Source of the DNA: an uncultured Eubacteriales bacterium
GTDB taxonomy: Bacteria > Bacillota > Clostridia > Oscillospirales > CAG-272
Direction of reading: 5' to 3'
Assembly: GCA_905205065.1 (NCBI GenBank)
Contig: CAJLCI010000028.1
Coordinates: forward strand, 1 to 33,590
Length of the DNA stretch: 33,590 nt
Shown here in pieces: positions 24,079 through 31,650 of the stretch; positions within the stretch are counted from its first letter, which is position 1; every line of letters begins with the position of its first letter. The notes beneath the pieces were generated by a model. It was not told the origin of the DNA, did not search any database, and saw only the letters and a program-made list of their open reading frames with translations. A program made the translations under genes and the position numbers.

Positions 24079-24624
24079 AAAAATCTAATAGTGTTTATTT
24101 CATGTTTGCTTTCCGCTGTATTTTTACTAAACTCATGCAGTAATCTGATAACGAATAGACTAAATTTATTAAACATAGAAACAGAAAATGAGTACAAATA
24201 TACGGAAGAGTTAATAGATACAATAATCAATTCGATAAATGAGAAGGATTTTGACGGAATTAAAAATGCATTTTCAGAAAATGCCGTTGAAGTTTCAAAG
24301 GATTTGGATGATGATATTGAATTATTGTTTGATTTTATACCTGAAGAGATAACTCAAAGATCCGATAACTATAGCCCCTACACCAGTGAGAGCAGCAGCG
24401 GAGGAAAGAAAACAAAGAAATGCAGACTTTATTATGAAGTTTCTGTATCTGATGTAGTCTATACTATGCTCTTCATATACTGTATAAGGGATGATACAGA
24501 TCCGAAAAATGAGGGATTGAATACATTGGCAGTCACGAGGGGAACAAATCGCGAAAGATTCAAGTCAGTAGGAGCTTTGGGGATAGATGTTTTGGGAAAA
24601 ACCGATGCTTCCGTCAAATTCTGA
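24076..24624 (+). CDS. DUF5104-type lipoprotein
   Basis: The 182-residue protein has a lipoprotein signal (MKNLIVFISCLLSAVFLLNSC, with lipobox LLNSC and Cys21 as the probable lipid site). The mature part reads DLDDDIELLFDFI, then SGGKKTKKCRLYYEVSV and RDDTDPKNEGLNTLAV. This matches my recollection of DUF5104, a family common near Rhs-type loci in gut Clostridia with no known function. The start codon lies in the last unit of a 16-bp repeat, and no ribosome binding site is visible, so expression may be low or variable. Confidence 0.75.
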   Translation: MKNLIVFISCLLSAVFLLNSCSNLITNRLNLLNIETENEYKYTEELIDTIINSINEKDFDGIKNAFSENAVEVSKDLDDDIELLFDFIPEEITQRSDNYSPYTSESSSGGKKTKKCRLYYEVSVSDVVYTMLFIYCIRDDTDPKNEGLNTLAVTRGTNRERFKSVGALGIDVLGKTDASVKF

Positions 24625-24760
24625 TTTACATGACTGATTTACAAGACGTGAGAGGTTTATTCCGATGTAAGAAACCTTGAATATCTGTTACTTATAATTT
24701 AACATACTCATAAAGTTTGAATATCTATTTTTCATAAAGGTTATAAATATGGCTTATAAT

Positions 24761-24806
24761 GGCAAGCTCGGTCACATAAAACTGCGGACCGGCTTGCCGT
24801 TTTTTA
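24761..24806 (+). terminator. Plus-strand terminator
   Basis: GGCAAGCTCGGTC pairs with GACCGGCTTGCC (24787-24798) and is followed by GTTTTTT. It terminates the transcript ending with the lipoprotein gene. As with the terminator at 21890, a promoter/operator module follows within about 150-300 bp, and nothing else is coded between them. Confidence 0.85.
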
Positions 24807-24925
24807 TTTATTATTTATTTGTACTTGCGGGTCGAAGGCCGTGGGATATAACTTAGACAAGGGCGTCGCACGATATTCTGCTCCGCATAGGTCGAATTTT
24901 ATCTATAAATAATATATATATTATA

Positions 24926-24980
24926 ATAATATCGAAAATATTATAAAAAGTATTGACGAATTAATAAAAAAGAGTATAAT
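24926..24980 (+). promoter_or_regulatory. Promoter/operator module, copy 2
   Basis: ATAATAT-cgaaa-ATATTAT (24926-24944) precedes TTGACG (24953-24958), a 16-bp spacer and TATAAT (24975-24980). Spacer and flanks are nearly the same as in copy 1 at 22181-22236. It drives the four-TM protein gene at 25060. Confidence 0.85.
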
Positions 24981-25036
24981 TATACATATGATAACTGTAT
25001 AGTTATCCTCGCCTATGAAAAAAAGGGGAAATAAAT

Positions 25037-25063
25037 ATGATTTGGGAAGGCAAACAAATATGA
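25037..25063 (+). CDS. Possible 8-residue leader peptide
   Basis: An ATG at 25037 behind AGGGG encodes MIWEGKQI and stops at TGA (25061-25063). That stop overlaps the ATG (25060-25062) of the following membrane protein gene. The ATGA overlap suggests translational coupling. Confidence 0.35.
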   Translation: MIWEGKQI

Positions 25064-25602
25064 TTATTGATTTAATATTCCTTGGATTTTCAATTATATT
25101 TTTACTTATAGGAATAAAAATCAGAAAAAAATATCTGATTATATTTACGGGAATGTCTGTCTTGTTTTCGTTGTCGTCGATATTATTGTGTCTGATTTTT
25201 TCTTTGAAGTATATTCCCAATATAAAGGCTGTTATTTATTTAATTTTCTTTACAGCAATCATGTGTATATTTTTCTTTTCTACGATGAAAGTAATAGGAA
25301 GCATTTTCTGCGTAATAATTTTAATATCTTCTTGTTTAATATATTATCTCTATAATGATAATATAGGTGTAACATATAGAGATTTTGACGGAATAGATTA
25401 CATAGGAACTTATTGCAAAATAAACAAGGGATCGGTTTGTGTTACATACTATGAAAGTAAATTTTCCTTGTTTATGGAAAGCGAGCATTCTTTTATAGAT
25501 ACATATATAGGAACAGGCGAGGACTTTGACGAAATTATTGATGACGAAATTATTGATAATGAACCGTATAATAGAGAATTCAATGTAAGTTATATTAATT
25601 AA
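25060..25602 (+). CDS. Four-TM protein, three-member family (copy A)
   Basis: I chose the ATG at 25060 (MIIDLIFLGFSIIFLLIGIK) because it aligns with the starts of the two paralogs and follows GGAAGG; the frame is also open from an ATG at 25015. The 180-residue protein has four hydrophobic helices in its first 110 residues and a C-terminal domain of about 65 residues. That domain carries YIGTYC, VTYYESKF, HSFIDTY and DNEPY. The same skeleton occurs at 27060 and 29206. It is not a named family to me. It sits directly behind the duplicated promoter/operator module. Confidence 0.75.
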   Translation: MIIDLIFLGFSIIFLLIGIKIRKKYLIIFTGMSVLFSLSSILLCLIFSLKYIPNIKAVIYLIFFTAIMCIFFFSTMKVIGSIFCVIILISSCLIYYLYNDNIGVTYRDFDGIDYIGTYCKINKGSVCVTYYESKFSLFMESEHSFIDTYIGTGEDFDEIIDDEIIDNEPYNREFNVSYIN

Positions 25603-25859
25603 TCATAAAGTTTGCTTTTTGTAGTTTTGTCTGGGAGGAGAATACAGAAAAAAGTATAGGGATATGGGGTATTTTTCAAATAATTGATTGTCGTTTCTCA
25701 GGTGTAAAGTAAACAATAAAATTTAAAGGACAGCCGAAATTTTCGGTAGACTCAATTGCAGACTCAATATATTATATATCAATTGATTTAATACATCGGG
25801 TTCGTAGCCTGTTTGACGATTTGTTTGCATTTGTGAGAAAAATAGAATGAGGTGTGATT

Positions 25860-26240
25860 ATGAAAAAAATATTCAAAAAAAAATCAGTTCTGATTATAGT
25901 TATATGTGTTCTGGCGGTTATATTTTATCAAATTCAGTTTTATATATTTCCGGTTTCTATAAAATATAATAAGTACGGCGCTGATGTTAGTGCTGTATTA
26001 ACGGCAGAGGAATCGAAAAACATAAGAGATATATTGAAAAATGCCGAGCCTTCAGGTAATCTGTCATGCGGATTTAATTTTGACGTATCAATTAAAATAG
26101 GGACGAGAGTTTACTTGATAGCTCAGGACGGCTGTGCTTCATATCAGTATTTTTTAAGATATTATGATATTTCAAATGAAGACATAGATTATATTCGTGA
26201 TATTTTTGATAAATACGGAGGAAAAGGATTTAACTCATAG
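25860..26240 (+). CDS. Hypothetical membrane-anchored protein
   Basis: The ATG at 25860 follows GAGGTG at good spacing, giving 126 residues. One N-terminal helix (about residues 8-30) anchors an external domain with VLTAEESKNIRDILKNAE, SCGFNFDVSIKIG and IRDIFDKYGG. I have seen similar small domains (a Cys-Gly-Phe segment, then a helix ending KYGG) in uncharacterised proteins of gut Clostridia, but cannot name one. The 250-bp gap before it holds a short palindrome CCGAAATTTTCGG (25734-25746). Confidence 0.65.
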   Translation: MKKIFKKKSVLIIVICVLAVIFYQIQFYIFPVSIKYNKYGADVSAVLTAEESKNIRDILKNAEPSGNLSCGFNFDVSIKIGTRVYLIAQDGCASYQYFLRYYDISNEDIDYIRDIFDKYGGKGFNS

Positions 26241-26261
26241 CAGATTAAAGCTCAGGTATTT

Positions 26262-26412
26262 TTCATCATGTAAAGCGTAGAAGTTTGCCGTAAAGAAATA
26301 GATCTGTCGTAAAGAGAGGCCTGTCGTGAAGAGAATAGGTTTGCCGTAAAGAGTATATGCTTTCCGTAAAAAGCATAGGTATGCCGTAAAGTGCAGATGC
26401 CCGCCGGAAATG
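26262..26412. repeat. Degenerate tandem repeat of 17-20 bp
   Basis: Seven to eight units begin GTAAAG (variants GTGAAG, GTAAAA, GGAAAT) and end in TTGCC- or CTGTC-like sequence. They fill the space between the previous gene and the lipoprotein gene at 26510. The units differ from each other, so the array is old or recombining. Confidence 0.75.
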
Positions 26413-26509
26413 AGAAGAAAGATTCTGACAATCAGCGCTATAAAAGCAAGCGGAGAGATCGTTTAAAAGCAAGCTGTAAATTTAATTGTAAATATATAAG
26501 GAGATCACC

Positions 26510-26920
26510 ATGACAAAAAAAGCTTTATGTTTAATATTCGCGGCGCTTTTTGCAGGTATAGCTATGACTTCCTGCAAAACTGACAATTCTGATGACGTTT
26601 TTGGTGACATTTCAGATTTGTCATTTAGCTATGAAACCGGAAGTTTAGATGTTGAGGAAGTAAAAAATTCCGGAGAGGCTTTGTTTGACGGAGACATAAT
26701 TTCTGATAAAGATATTGCGGCGGCGTATGCAGGGATCATTGTAAGCGATATTTTAAAAAAGGATATAAATAATTATAAAACGGTTAATGTTGTCCATGAT
26801 GAAAACAAAGGTATCTGGAGCGTTGATTTTAGTATTGACAGAGATACTGTGGGCGGAGATATAAATATAATGTTATCTCAAAAAACAGGAGAAGTTATAC
26901 TCATATGTTTTGGTGAGTAA
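26510..26920 (+). CDS. Lipoprotein with NTF2-fold immunity-like domain
   Basis: The 136-residue protein has a lipoprotein signal ending in MTSC (Cys21) behind AAGGAG. The C-terminal half reads KDIAAAYAGIIVSDILKKD, then KGIWSVDFSID and VGGDINIMLSQKTGEVI. This layout (helix, then strands with WxV and GG-x-I) resembles NTF2-fold immunity proteins of polymorphic toxin systems. The fold call is made from pattern only. Lipid anchoring would place it outside the membrane, where it could block an incoming toxin. Confidence 0.65.
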   Translation: MTKKALCLIFAALFAGIAMTSCKTDNSDDVFGDISDLSFSYETGSLDVEEVKNSGEALFDGDIISDKDIAAAYAGIIVSDILKKDINNYKTVNVVHDENKGIWSVDFSIDRDTVGGDINIMLSQKTGEVILICFGE

Positions 26921-26921
26921 A

Positions 26922-26985
26922 TAATATTTTCTGACATCTGCATTTAAGTATCAAGGCAATAGTATAAAAAAGAAAAAGATAAATC
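26922..26985 (+). other. Relic of a duplicated gene leader (start codon lost)
   Basis: Sequence from TAATATTTTCTGACATCTGC to AATAGTATAAAAAAG closely resembles 23401-23455 before and into the gene at 23443. Here the ATGAAAAAG start has become ATAAAAAAG and no gene follows. It indicates past duplication within the array. Confidence 0.55.
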
Positions 26986-27059
26986 CGCTTATAAAAGAGA
27001 TATAAAAGAGAAAATCTGAACTCATTGTTGGATTTATACTATTTAAGGAGGAGGGAAAA

Positions 27060-27614
27060 ATGCTTTTTGATATTGTAACCTGCGCAGTATCTATAATTTT
27101 ATTTTTTATAGCGAAAAGATGTAAGAAATCTTTATTATCGGTTTTGATATGTATTTTAACGATATTTTCAGCTTCATCAATACTGTTGAATTGTTTTTTA
27201 TCTGTGAAGTATGTGACAAATATAAGAATATACGTTTATTCTTTTTTAATAACATTTATTGCGTTGGTAATTTTTAATTATATTCCGTATAGATCTGTCA
27301 AAGTGTTTTTCTCGGTAATTATATTAATAATTTCGGTAGGAGTATGTGCTGTAACGGTAGCTTTTGTCGGAGTAAAATATAAGACGTGCAATGAGAAGAA
27401 TTATGTCGGTATATATGAAAATATTACCGGAATCGGAGAAACTGTTGTTACGTATTATGAGGTGAAGATGCTGATATTTATGTCAAGTGAGTATTCGTTT
27501 ATCGAAAATTACGGGATATTATTTTGCGGTAGTGATGAAATCTTTGACAACGAGCCGTATAAAATTGAGTATAACCCTAATTTTCAGGTAAACGGAAGTG
27601 GTGCTAATGAATAG
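27060..27614 (+). CDS. Four-TM protein, three-member family (copy B)
   Basis: A very strong ribosome binding site (AAGGAGGAGG) precedes the ATG. The 184-residue protein has four membrane helices in its first 105 residues and the family C-terminal domain: NYVGIYE, VVTYYEVKM, EYSFIENYG and FDNEPYKIEYN. It is a clear paralog of 25060-25602 and 29206-29700. It overlaps the next gene by 8 nt, so the two are probably made together. Function unknown; membrane-embedded immunity is one idea. Confidence 0.78.
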   Translation: MLFDIVTCAVSIILFFIAKRCKKSLLSVLICILTIFSASSILLNCFLSVKYVTNIRIYVYSFLITFIALVIFNYIPYRSVKVFFSVIILIISVGVCAVTVAFVGVKYKTCNEKNYVGIYENITGIGETVVTYYEVKMLIFMSSEYSFIENYGILFCGSDEIFDNEPYKIEYNPNFQVNGSGANE

Positions 27615-28110
27615 CCGGGTAAAACAAAATGTGATTCTGATTTCGATTGCGGTTTTGCTGTCCTTATTTTTTATATTTGTATCTCCGAGATATTTATCTG
27701 ATTACATGTCAGGGGTAGCCGAAGGAAAAGCATACGCGCCGAAGAGACGCGCGGATACTTATATGTCATCTTCGGTCGGGCACAGATGCTGGCGATATGA
27801 ACTTAAAGATAATGAGCAAAAGTCAGTTGAAGAGTATATAGAAAAAAATTCTGAAGTGTGGAATGGCTTGTCCGGCGATATTATTTCAGCTATTCAAAAC
27901 TACTCATGGGAGAGCGAGAAAATTAAATTTGATGAAATTTCCTTGGACGGCGCGGAATTCTGCATAGTCAGATTGAGAGGCAGAAGCGCCGAGTTTTTAA
28001 ATGCCGAGGAAAAAGATGATGAAGAAAGTTATGTAACTGATCGCTATGCTGTTTTTATATATGACAAGTTAAACTTGAGGTATTACTGCGTTTTTTTGTC
28101 AAACAGGTAA
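27607..28110 (+). CDS. Membrane-anchored protein, two-member family (copy 2)
   Basis: I favour the ATG at 27607 (MNSRVKQNVILISIAVLLSL) over the one at 27598; it gives 167 residues. One N-terminal helix is followed by an external domain with VGHRCWRYELKDNEQK, VEEYIEKNSEVW and the C-terminal FIYDKLNLRYYCVFLSNR. It is a paralog of 22869-23360. Here its partner is the four-TM copy B, with an 8-nt overlap; the other copy is not next to a four-TM gene, so the two families shuffle independently. Confidence 0.75.
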   Translation: MNSRVKQNVILISIAVLLSLFFIFVSPRYLSDYMSGVAEGKAYAPKRRADTYMSSSVGHRCWRYELKDNEQKSVEEYIEKNSEVWNGLSGDIISAIQNYSWESEKIKFDEISLDGAEFCIVRLRGRSAEFLNAEEKDDEESYVTDRYAVFIYDKLNLRYYCVFLSNR

Positions 28111-28189
28111 TCTGAATTTTTCTTCGAACGCAGTACATCCTGCAAGGCTTTGGAAGCCGGGACAGGGCGCGGAGCTGAGTATGCCGGGC

Positions 28190-28400
28190 GAGCGTGGCGA
28201 GTTTAGTATATCGGACGAGTATGCCGGACGAGCATTCTGGGCAAGTGTGCTGAACTTAGTATATCGGATGAGCATTCTGGGCAAGCGTGCTGAACTTAGT
28301 ATATCGGATGAGCATTCTGGGCGAGCGTGCCGAACTTAGTATACCGGGTGAGCATTCTGGGCAAGCGTACCGAACTGAGCGGAGCGTGTCGGGCTGAGTG
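28190..28400. repeat. 40-bp tandem repeat
   Basis: About four copies with an exact 40-bp period (TTAGT at 28256, 28296 and 28336, with an earlier variant copy from 28203) contain TATATCGGATGAGCATTCTG and a GCGTGC-GAAC end. The array fills the 400-bp gap between 28110 and the gene at 28512 and is more GC-rich than its surroundings. No frame runs through it with a good start. Confidence 0.85.
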
Positions 28401-28511
28401 ATCCGGTCTGAGTGATGAGTGGTGCGAACTGAGTGTGCGGGGGAATCAGGAATTATATATTATGCGGAGAATTCAGTAAAAAGCGCTGACGGTATGAAAC
28501 GGAGAATGTAT

Positions 28512-28994
28512 ATGCGGTTTTTCAAGCCTGAACTATGGATTATAACGCAGGATTTGCGGTTGTCGAGAGATAATCCGTATATTCAAGAGTGGACGAATAA
28601 TTTTGAATTGTATGAGCTGGAATACAAAAAATCGAAGCAGCTTTTGTCAAAGAAATTTATCCGGATATATGAAAGGGAGGGTAAGTTTCATGACTGGAAC
28701 ATTTCAAAATATTCATATGTTAATTCACATAACAGAGTGAACGATCATTTTTATATTGGAATTTATTATCTGAATAATTCTTATACGCTTGATTTTTATA
28801 AAGTAAGGGATTTTCGCATGGAAGTTCGAAATGATGAAACACTGGGGTATCCGGATATAGACGAATATTCTTATGATGAATGGACTGTAACAGAAGATAA
28901 AAGGCTCAAATATGAATTGCTGATGCCCTCGCTCAGTACGATAAGTCTGACCTGTAAGGGAGTAAAAATTACAAAGGGGATTGTCAGCGATTAG
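28512..28994 (+). CDS. Hypothetical cytoplasmic protein
   Basis: I chose the ATG at 28512, 7 bp after GGAG, giving 160 residues beginning MRFFKPELWIITQDLRLSRD. The frame is open from 28419, but that part is repeat-derived. No signal or membrane helix is present, unlike its neighbours. The sequence has many aromatic residues (FHDWNISKYSY, HFYIGIYYLNNSYTLDFYKV) and may be of the DUF4085 kind, which I cannot confirm. It could be a cytoplasmic immunity protein; this is a guess from context. Confidence 0.6.
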   Translation: MRFFKPELWIITQDLRLSRDNPYIQEWTNNFELYELEYKKSKQLLSKKFIRIYEREGKFHDWNISKYSYVNSHNRVNDHFYIGIYYLNNSYTLDFYKVRDFRMEVRNDETLGYPDIDEYSYDEWTVTEDKRLKYELLMPSLSTISLTCKGVKITKGIVSD

Positions 28995-29205
28995 CTCGTG
29001 CTGTTGATTCCGATGCAGTCAGTAAATATGATTATGGCAAATGTGGTGCGGTTATAGTTATTTTAGGGTGTAACGGCGAGTGATTTTTCTGATACATATA
29101 AATTACTATTTAAATGTTTACCGCAAACCGTCGAGGGAATTAAAATGTAACTTGTACAGGCGTATTTGCCCGGTTTTTAAATGTTGATTTGGGGTTAGGA
29201 AAATT

Positions 29206-29700
29206 ATGTTATATATTTTTCTTTTAGTCACATCGTTGTTATGTACAATAAAAGGAAAGCGAAATAATAAGAAAATTTTATTTTGGGTTGGATTAACGTC
29301 CGTTATATTCTGTTTGTGCGAAGCGTTGCTGATGGCGTTTTCACTGCAATACAGTCCGGTTATAAAATATCCGGTTTATTTTGTCTTAATTTTCGGCATG
29401 TATATATCATATTTTTATACCTGCAATAAGATTTTATGGATTAAAATTATAGCCGCATATGTTATAGTTGTTTTATCCTTCGTGTACTATTGGCTTACGC
29501 CGGCGGTAATAATATCGGAGGATTATGTCGGTGTTTATGATAAAAGCACGGCGACCTGTCCCACAGAGGTCGTCTATTACAAGAATTATTATATATTTGC
29601 AGATTTAAAATACAGCTACATTGATGACTATGGTATAGTTTTCGGTGACTGGAAGGATATAATAAAAAATTATACGCCTTACAGCAGAAAATATAACTAA
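29206..29700 (+). CDS. Four-TM protein, three-member family (copy C)
   Basis: The 164-residue protein begins MLYIFLLVTSLLCTIKGKRN behind TTAGGAAAA. Four hydrophobic helices lie in the first 105 residues, then the family domain: DYVGVYD, EVVYYKNYYIF, YSYIDDYG and a final YTPYSRKYN. It is the most diverged of the three copies (others at 25060 and 27060) but keeps all landmarks. It is the last plus-strand gene and converges with the ABC exporter gene, 31 bp away. The 210 bp before it hold nothing that I can name. Confidence 0.75.
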   Translation: MLYIFLLVTSLLCTIKGKRNNKKILFWVGLTSVIFCLCEALLMAFSLQYSPVIKYPVYFVLIFGMYISYFYTCNKILWIKIIAAYVIVVLSFVYYWLTPAVIISEDYVGVYDKSTATCPTEVVYYKNYYIFADLKYSYIDDYGIVFGDWKDIIKNYTPYSRKYN

Positions 29701-29731
29701 AAGTGAGAAGTTTATGTATTTTTATTGTTTT

Positions 29732-31531
29732 TCAGCTCTTACGGCATTTGTACTTTTCTGCCTGCACATTGAACATACGAGCGTATTTTCCGTTAATTCT
29801 CATAAGCTCTTCATGACTGCCCGATTCAATAATGTTACTGCCGTCAAGCACGTAAATGTGATCGACATTTTTTGTTGTGGATAAGCGATGAGAAATATAA
29901 ATTACGGTTTTTTCTTTTCCGTATTCCCGTATGTTGGAAGTAAGCTTTTGTTCGGCGATTGGATCAAGCGCGCTTGAAGGCTCGTCCATAATAATTATAT
30001 CGCTTGATTTTGCAATTGCGCGGGCAATTGCGATTTTTTGTTCTTCTCCTCCTGAAAGACATACGCCGTTGTCGTCGAATTCGCGTGTCAGCTGAGTGGA
30101 GACGCCGTTTTCAAGAGCGGTCAGCTTGTCTTCAAAGTCTGCCAGTTTCAGGGCGTCTTCAACGTTTTTCTTATATTTTTCGGAGAAGCTGTCTGCCCAG
30201 ACGTTTTCCGCGACGGACGCCGCGAATATCCGATAATCCTGAAATACAATTCCGAATTTTTTGCGGTATGCGTCGGTGTCTAACAGTGAGACGTCAACGC
30301 CGTTGTAGAGAACTGTACCTTTGCTTGGTTTGTATAAACCGAGCAGAAGCTTTATAAGGGTGCTTTTACCCGCGCCATTGCTGCCGACAATTGCAATACG
30401 CTCTCCGCGGTGAATGCATAGGTTAAGATCGTTCAGTACGAATTTCTCTGTATTGTAGCCAAACGACACATGTAAAAGTTCAATTTTGTTAAAGGAATCA
30501 ACCGGTAAGCCGTGGCACTTATTTTTTTCATTGCGTGTCATAAACTCTCTGATTTTGCTGATAAACAGACTTTGTTTCGGCAGCTCCGAAATCATATTTG
30601 CGATTTGCGTCATTGTATTGCGAAAAGTCCAGCCGGCATTTATTACAATAGCAAATCCGCCGAGCAGAACCGTCCCGGTTACGGACACTTGATACAAAGT
30701 AAAAGATATAATAGCCAGATATATAACATTTGAGTTGAAAATTTCTGCAATTTGCAGCCAAATTTTTCTGCGGCCGAATACCCTCGAAAGTTTAATGCTT
30801 TCTTTTACGTTGTTATCGTATTCTCTGATCATAGTTTTTCCGTGTTCGGTAATCCGAAGCTCTTTTGCCGAATCGGAAAGCTTGAAAACCCGGTTTATGT
30901 ACTGATCCTTCTTGTTCAGCGGCGAGAATGCCAAAGCACTTTGAAAGTCAAGCTTCTTTAGCTTTGTATTTATGAGAAGCGACACAGCGGATGACACAAT
31001 AACTGCCGCCGCAACTAACGGACTTACATAAGCAAGCAGAGCGGCAGATGCCAGAATGGAAAAGAGAGTATTAAACAGCGATTTGATATTATCTATTGAA
31101 CTGATCATGCAGGAGTCGGCGTTTTGCATTACAACCAAGTAATCATCGTAAAAAGCTGGATCGTCGTATTTCTCTAACCCGATGTTATGAACTTTGGATA
31201 ATAAATCTGACTGTAGCTTAAAGTGAAATTTTTTGTTTAGTATAGGCGCCACGATATAGTAAAATATATAGGACCATAGGAAATAAACGATAAGCAAAAT
31301 TGCCTTTATTATTAAAATCCGAAACGCGGTTTTAAAATCTCTGTCTTCCTCCAGTGAATTGAACAGCAGCGCTGTCAGAAGCAGACTTGCGGAGGGATAA
31401 AGCCCTTCTGTGAGCATTCCTGTCAATTGTAAAACAGTATATAATTTTGCGTTTTTCCACATGTACCGCAGCGAGAATAGAAAATTGCAGAAGACAGAGC
31501 GGACAGAGCTGTAATTTTTGTCATTATTCAT
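29732..31531 (-). CDS. ABC exporter half-transporter (permease plus ATPase), partner 1
   Basis: The 599-residue protein has an N-terminal transmembrane domain (about residues 30-330, six helices expected) and a C-terminal ATPase. Walker A GSNGAGKS is at 383-390, a normal signature LSGGEEQ at 492-498, Walker B IIIMDEP at 512-518, and the H-loop histidine is His548. Such exporters move peptides, lipids or drugs. The partner gene lies upstream on the same strand, so the two probably form a heterodimer. No peptidase domain or precursor peptide is visible, so the substrate is open. Confidence 0.88.
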   Translation of the reverse strand: MNNDKNYSSVRSVFCNFLFSLRYMWKNAKLYTVLQLTGMLTEGLYPSASLLLTALLFNSLEEDRDFKTAFRILIIKAILLIVYFLWSYIFYYIVAPILNKKFHFKLQSDLLSKVHNIGLEKYDDPAFYDDYLVVMQNADSCMISSIDNIKSLFNTLFSILASAALLAYVSPLVAAAVIVSSAVSLLINTKLKKLDFQSALAFSPLNKKDQYINRVFKLSDSAKELRITEHGKTMIREYDNNVKESIKLSRVFGRRKIWLQIAEIFNSNVIYLAIISFTLYQVSVTGTVLLGGFAIVINAGWTFRNTMTQIANMISELPKQSLFISKIREFMTRNEKNKCHGLPVDSFNKIELLHVSFGYNTEKFVLNDLNLCIHRGERIAIVGSNGAGKSTLIKLLLGLYKPSKGTVLYNGVDVSLLDTDAYRKKFGIVFQDYRIFAASVAENVWADSFSEKYKKNVEDALKLADFEDKLTALENGVSTQLTREFDDNGVCLSGGEEQKIAIARAIAKSSDIIIMDEPSSALDPIAEQKLTSNIREYGKEKTVIYISHRLSTTKNVDHIYVLDGSNIIESGSHEELMRINGKYARMFNVQAEKYKCRKS

Positions 31532-31560
31532 TATATTGATTCTCCTTATTCCTCATACTC

Positions 31561-31650
31561 AGGGACAGTCGCGGACAGTCGCGGACAGTCACGGATAGTC
31601 ACGGACAGTCACGGACAGTCACGGATAGTCACGGATAGTCACGGACAGTA
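31561..31650. repeat. Nine 10-bp tandem repeats between the two ABC genes
   Basis: Nine units of exactly 10 bp (ACGGACAGTC, with variants GCGGACAGTC and ACGGATAGTC) run from 31561 to 31650. The last residues of the upstream ABC gene (ITVRDYP and its stop) are encoded by the repeat. The array could alter spacing or RNA structure between the co-transcribed genes. Confidence 0.92.

Noticed and set aside
23919..24230. Minus-strand 103-codon frame across the repeats
   Set aside because: The Phe/Ile/Leu-rich product comes from reading AT-rich repeats and the antisense of a lipoprotein signal peptide, and it has no ribosome binding site.
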